A stretch of DNA of 20,841 bases, taken from an uncultured Oscillospiraceae bacterium (GTDB lineage Bacteria; Bacillota; Clostridia; Oscillospirales; Oscillospiraceae). Shown piece by piece: positions 20,617 to 20,841 of the stretch. Position 1 is the stretch's first letter; each line of letters begins with the position of its first letter. The stretch lies in NCBI GenBank assembly GCA_934597165.1, contig CAKTQP010000034.1, forward strand, positions 1-20,841. The letters run 5' to 3'. The translations under genes and the position numbers were made by a program. The notes beneath the pieces were generated by a model. The model saw only the letters and a program-made list of their open reading frames with translations. It had not been told where the DNA came from and searched no databases.

Positions 20617-20841
20617 GGAAAAGGGGAAACCACCGGCGAGGGTTTCCCCTCTTGCTATTTTTCAAATAGCAATTCACCCCTTCCTGCGCTTTTGAAGCAC
20701 AGGAGAATTTCGCTGACTGCGGTCAGTGACAAGGGGCTTTGCCCCTTGACCCCACTTCCTTTTCTCACTCTGTGTAAGTTCGATTGAGCCAAATCATAGA
20801 TTTGGAATCTCACTTATCGTGAAGAAAAGGAAGCGAAAAAA
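20617..20841 (-). repeat. Multi-hairpin dispersed repeat, copy 3 (inverted, runs to the window edge)
   Basis: Read on the minus strand, the element has the same order: TTTTTTCGCTTCC, AAAAGGAAGTGGGGTC, CAAGGGGC/GCCCCTTG, CACTGAC-CGCA-GTCAGCG, AAGCGCAGGA, GGGTGAATT, TTGCTATTT/AAATAGCAA, and AGGGGAAACC/GGTTTCCCCT around CTCGCCGGT. Its first large hairpin is enlarged by about 50 nt containing a CCAAATC/GATTTGG stem-loop (near 20790-20806). The end motif GTTATGCTGT of copies 1 and 2 is missing, and the other end may continue beyond the window. Confidence 0.85.

Noticed and set aside
20481..20669. 62-residue open frame between repeat copies
   Set aside because: It is formed from repeat and terminator sequence and has no ribosome binding site or protein-like composition.
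1..20841. CRISPR array, tRNA, rRNA, IS element or prophage genes
   Set aside because: I looked for direct-repeat arrays, cloverleaf-like sequences, transposase or phage motifs and saw none.

Overview
The window looks like chromosomal DNA from an anaerobic, spore-forming, butyrate-producing Bacillota, most likely of the order Oscillospirales (relatives of Flavonifractor, Intestinimonas or Oscillibacter). This is inferred from a clostridial crt-hbd-bcd-etfB-etfA operon, two sporulation genes (spoIIR and a spoVB-type flippase), an ftsEX/PcsB-like cell-wall module, GC-rich codon use with strong Gram-positive ribosome binding sites, and dispersed structured intergenic repeats. No phage, IS element, CRISPR array, tRNA or rRNA was recognised.

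Layout, left to right. 1-90 is the tail of an unidentified + strand gene, followed by several hairpins. 292-834 (minus) is a two-gene thiol-redox unit: a small protein like the ferredoxin-thioredoxin reductase catalytic subunit, then thioredoxin. It diverges from a P1-family (DmpA-like) peptidase at 960-1919 through back-to-back promoters. Copy 1 of a multi-hairpin repeat follows (1927-2132). 2187-5278 is the ftsE-ftsX-PcsB-like operon, in which an ABC-type complex is expected to gate a secreted coiled-coil NlpC/P60 hydrolase. A hotdog thioesterase (5450-5920, minus) precedes a + strand operon of an ApgM-type phosphoglycerate mutase, a DUF1015 protein and ispE (6227-9642). spoIIR (9714-10346) follows, with a probable sigma-F promoter buried in the ispE terminator. 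It converges on and overlaps a spoVB-like gene (10261-11670, minus).

11804-16806 (minus) is the butyryl-CoA operon crt-hbd-bcd-etfB-etfA. It converts 3-hydroxybutyryl-CoA and acetoacetyl-CoA intermediates to butyryl-CoA, and Bcd with EtfAB is expected to bifurcate electrons from NADH to crotonyl-CoA and ferredoxin. It has a good promoter, a long leader with a small ORF, a candidate Rex operator upstream and a strong terminator. murC (17509-18888, minus) and an RlmI-like rRNA methyltransferase (19088-20317, plus) diverge from a short region with two promoters. The right end holds repeat copy 2, a terminator and an inverted copy 3.

The most interesting item is the roughly 206-225 bp repeat. 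Its three copies keep the same chain of hairpins, and several stems have changed on both arms so that pairing is kept, while loops and junctions stay identical. That is the pattern expected of a selected RNA or DNA structure. Other items worth a look are the spoIIR promoter inside a terminator, the candidate Rex site, the leader ORF before crt, the missing acidic residue in the Hbd cofactor site, and the FTR-like/thioredoxin pair.
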